Source: Phycisphaerales bacterium (GTDB taxonomy: Bacteria > Planctomycetota > Phycisphaerae > Phycisphaerales > SM1A02). Taken from it: a DNA stretch of 62,650 nt. The notes beneath the pieces are model-generated. The model saw only the letters and a list, made by a program, of their open reading frames with translations. It was not told the origin of the DNA and did no database searches. The first letter of the stretch is position 1. Each line of letters begins with the position of its first letter. Location of the stretch: positions 1 to 62,650 of the forward strand of contig SIAM01000007.1 of the NCBI GenBank assembly GCA_009691785.1, given 5' to 3'. Both the position numbers and the translations under genes were made by a program. This document shows positions 61,979-62,650 of this stretch, piece by piece.

Positions 61979-62650
61979 CTACGGATTCTTCGCGGGCGGC
62001 GCCACATATTCCAACGGATTCTTCGCGACACGGAAGCCGATGCCGTTGCCGCGGTAGTCGCAATCGCTGTAGCTACGGAACGACGAGCGGCAGCCGAAGG
62101 AGAAGCCGCCCCAGCCGCCGCCGCGCCGCACGCGGTACGAACCTGACGAAGGTCCTGCTGGGTCCGTAGATGGGCTTGTGCTGTAATACGTACTTCCATA
62201 CCAATCATTGCACAACTCATACACATTGCCCGACATGTCGTACATACCAAACGCATTGGCGGCTTTGCCTGCAACGGGCTTTGTTCCATGAGGTGAATTG
62301 TTACTGCTGTACCACGCAATGTTTCCAAGCAACCCTTCATCATTGGTGCCGTTGGGGTAGCCAGGCATGCTGTGAAACGCAGTTGTTGTTCCGCCTCGGC
62401 AGGCGTATTCCCACTCCGCTTCGCTAGGTAAGCGCAAACCTGTTGCAGTGTTAAAGCCAGCAATGTCATTCCAACTTACTTGCTCAACAGGGTTGTTGGC
62501 ATTGCCACTGAAATAGCTTGGATTGCTGCCCATTTTGGCTTCCCACTGCGCTTGCGTTACTTCGGTCTTACCCAAATAGAACGCCTTGCTTAGCGTCACT
62601 TGGTGATTGGGACTCTCATCGGGATAGCAGTCGTGACTATCAGACGCACT
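61979..62650 (-). CDS. Formylglycine-generating-enzyme-fold protein, probable DGR target (5' end outside window)
   Basis: 223 codons are visible; the frame runs open through the window edge. FGE-sulfatase motifs are in order: YLGKTEVTQAQWEAKMGSNP, NNPVEQVSWNDI, LRLPSEAEWEYACRGG, KAANAFGMYDMSGNVYELCN and a C-terminal YRVRRGGGW..GFRVA. This C-type-lectin-like fold is a common display scaffold for diversity-generating retroelements, whose variable region is the last part. Here the GGGW to GFRV stretch shows adenine-mutagenesis features (see the separate entry). Catalytic cysteines of true FGE are not evident, so ligand binding is likelier than sulfatase maturation. An Avd-like gene follows on the same strand. 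Confidence 0.85.
   Translation of the reverse strand, partial: SASDSHDCYPDESPNHQVTLSKAFYLGKTEVTQAQWEAKMGSNPSYFSGNANNPVEQVSWNDIAGFNTATGLRLPSEAEWEYACRGGTTTAFHSMPGYPNGTNDEGLLGNIAWYSSNNSPHGTKPVAGKAANAFGMYDMSGNVYELCNDWYGSTYYSTSPSTDPAGPSSGSYRVRRGGGWGGFSFGCRSSFRSYSDCDYRGNGIGFRVAKNPLEYVAPPAKNP
62024..62137 (-). other. Candidate DGR variable region (VR)
   Basis: In reading frame, 18 candidate variable codons (W+6: GGC GGC TTC TCC TTC GGC; one TTC after CRSS; seven: AGC TAC AGC GAT TGC GAC TAC; four: GGC AAC GGC ATC) all end in C except one T, as expected from AAC/AAT template codons after adenine mutagenesis. The intervening fixed codons (CGC GTG CGG CGC GGC GGC GGC TGG; TGC CGC TCG TCG; CGC; GGC TTC CGT GTC GCG) contain no adenine at all. 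Spacing 6-1-7-4 equals the known FGE-type DGR pattern (WNNNxxN CRSxN R 7 R NNNN GFRV). The template repeat is not in the window. Confidence 0.75.

Noticed and set aside
61979-62650. True formylglycine-generating enzyme / sulfatase-maturation gene
   Set aside because: The fold matches, but no sulfatase gene is nearby, the catalytic cysteine pair is not evident, and the C-terminal codon pattern fits a DGR display scaffold better.

Overview
The window is a GC-moderate bacterial chromosome segment, densely packed, with many ATGA, TAATG and TAGTG overlaps. The gene set suggests a Planctomycetota bacterium, probably Phycisphaerae-like: Bat aerotolerance genes, an RpoZ of the GGRFKLT type, stacked SPFH genes with an ABC exporter, a long RNase HII-like protein, a GldF/GldG fusion and a DUF4340 protein. 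There is no rRNA in the window, so this placement is inference from gene content.

Left part (1-30 kb). A Bat operon tail (batC end, batD, batE) is followed by tRNA-Ser(CGA), rpoZ on the minus strand, a ClC channel and rnpA. A long minus-strand operon (16.4 to 5.6 kb) carries three SPFH/HflKC-like genes, an ABC ATPase, its permease, a large unknown membrane-anchored protein, an FAH-family enzyme and yidD; the yidD 3' part runs antisense to the end of rnpA. A second minus-strand run (24.2 to 17.7 kb) holds a TIM-barrel isomerase-like gene, cmk, plsC, a CCA-adding enzyme, two tandem ClpP/SppA-fold secreted proteins and a membrane protein. On the plus strand, gcvH overlaps a LolD-like ATPase, which overlaps an FtsX-type permease; uvrB follows.

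Middle part (30-50 kb). uvrA, a hotdog thioesterase, purN, hpf, ptsN, an HPr with a TTG start, gpsA, a metal P-type ATPase with a CPG motif in place of CPC, a SecDF-P1-head-like lipoprotein, class I aldolase (fbaB), an RNase HII-like gene, fusA and ribD. ribD converges on a GldA / GldFG-fusion / DUF4340 operon.

Right part (50-62.6 kb). A GAF-REC signalling protein, prmC, a small unknown gene plus a glycogen-synthase-like glycosyltransferase, putA and comM (with a Gly/Ser/Val repeat insertion). From about 60.6 kb the content becomes accessory: an ORF6N-domain protein, a 32-bp tandem repeat, an Avd-like four-helix-bundle gene and the 3' end of a formylglycine-generating-enzyme-fold gene. The C-terminus of that last gene has the signature of a diversity-generating retroelement (DGR) variable region: 18 candidate positions all in NNC/NNT codons, fixed codons without adenine, and a perfect hairpin just after the stop. 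No reverse transcriptase or template repeat is inside the window, so this is either a remote DGR target or a decayed cassette. It is the most interesting element here.
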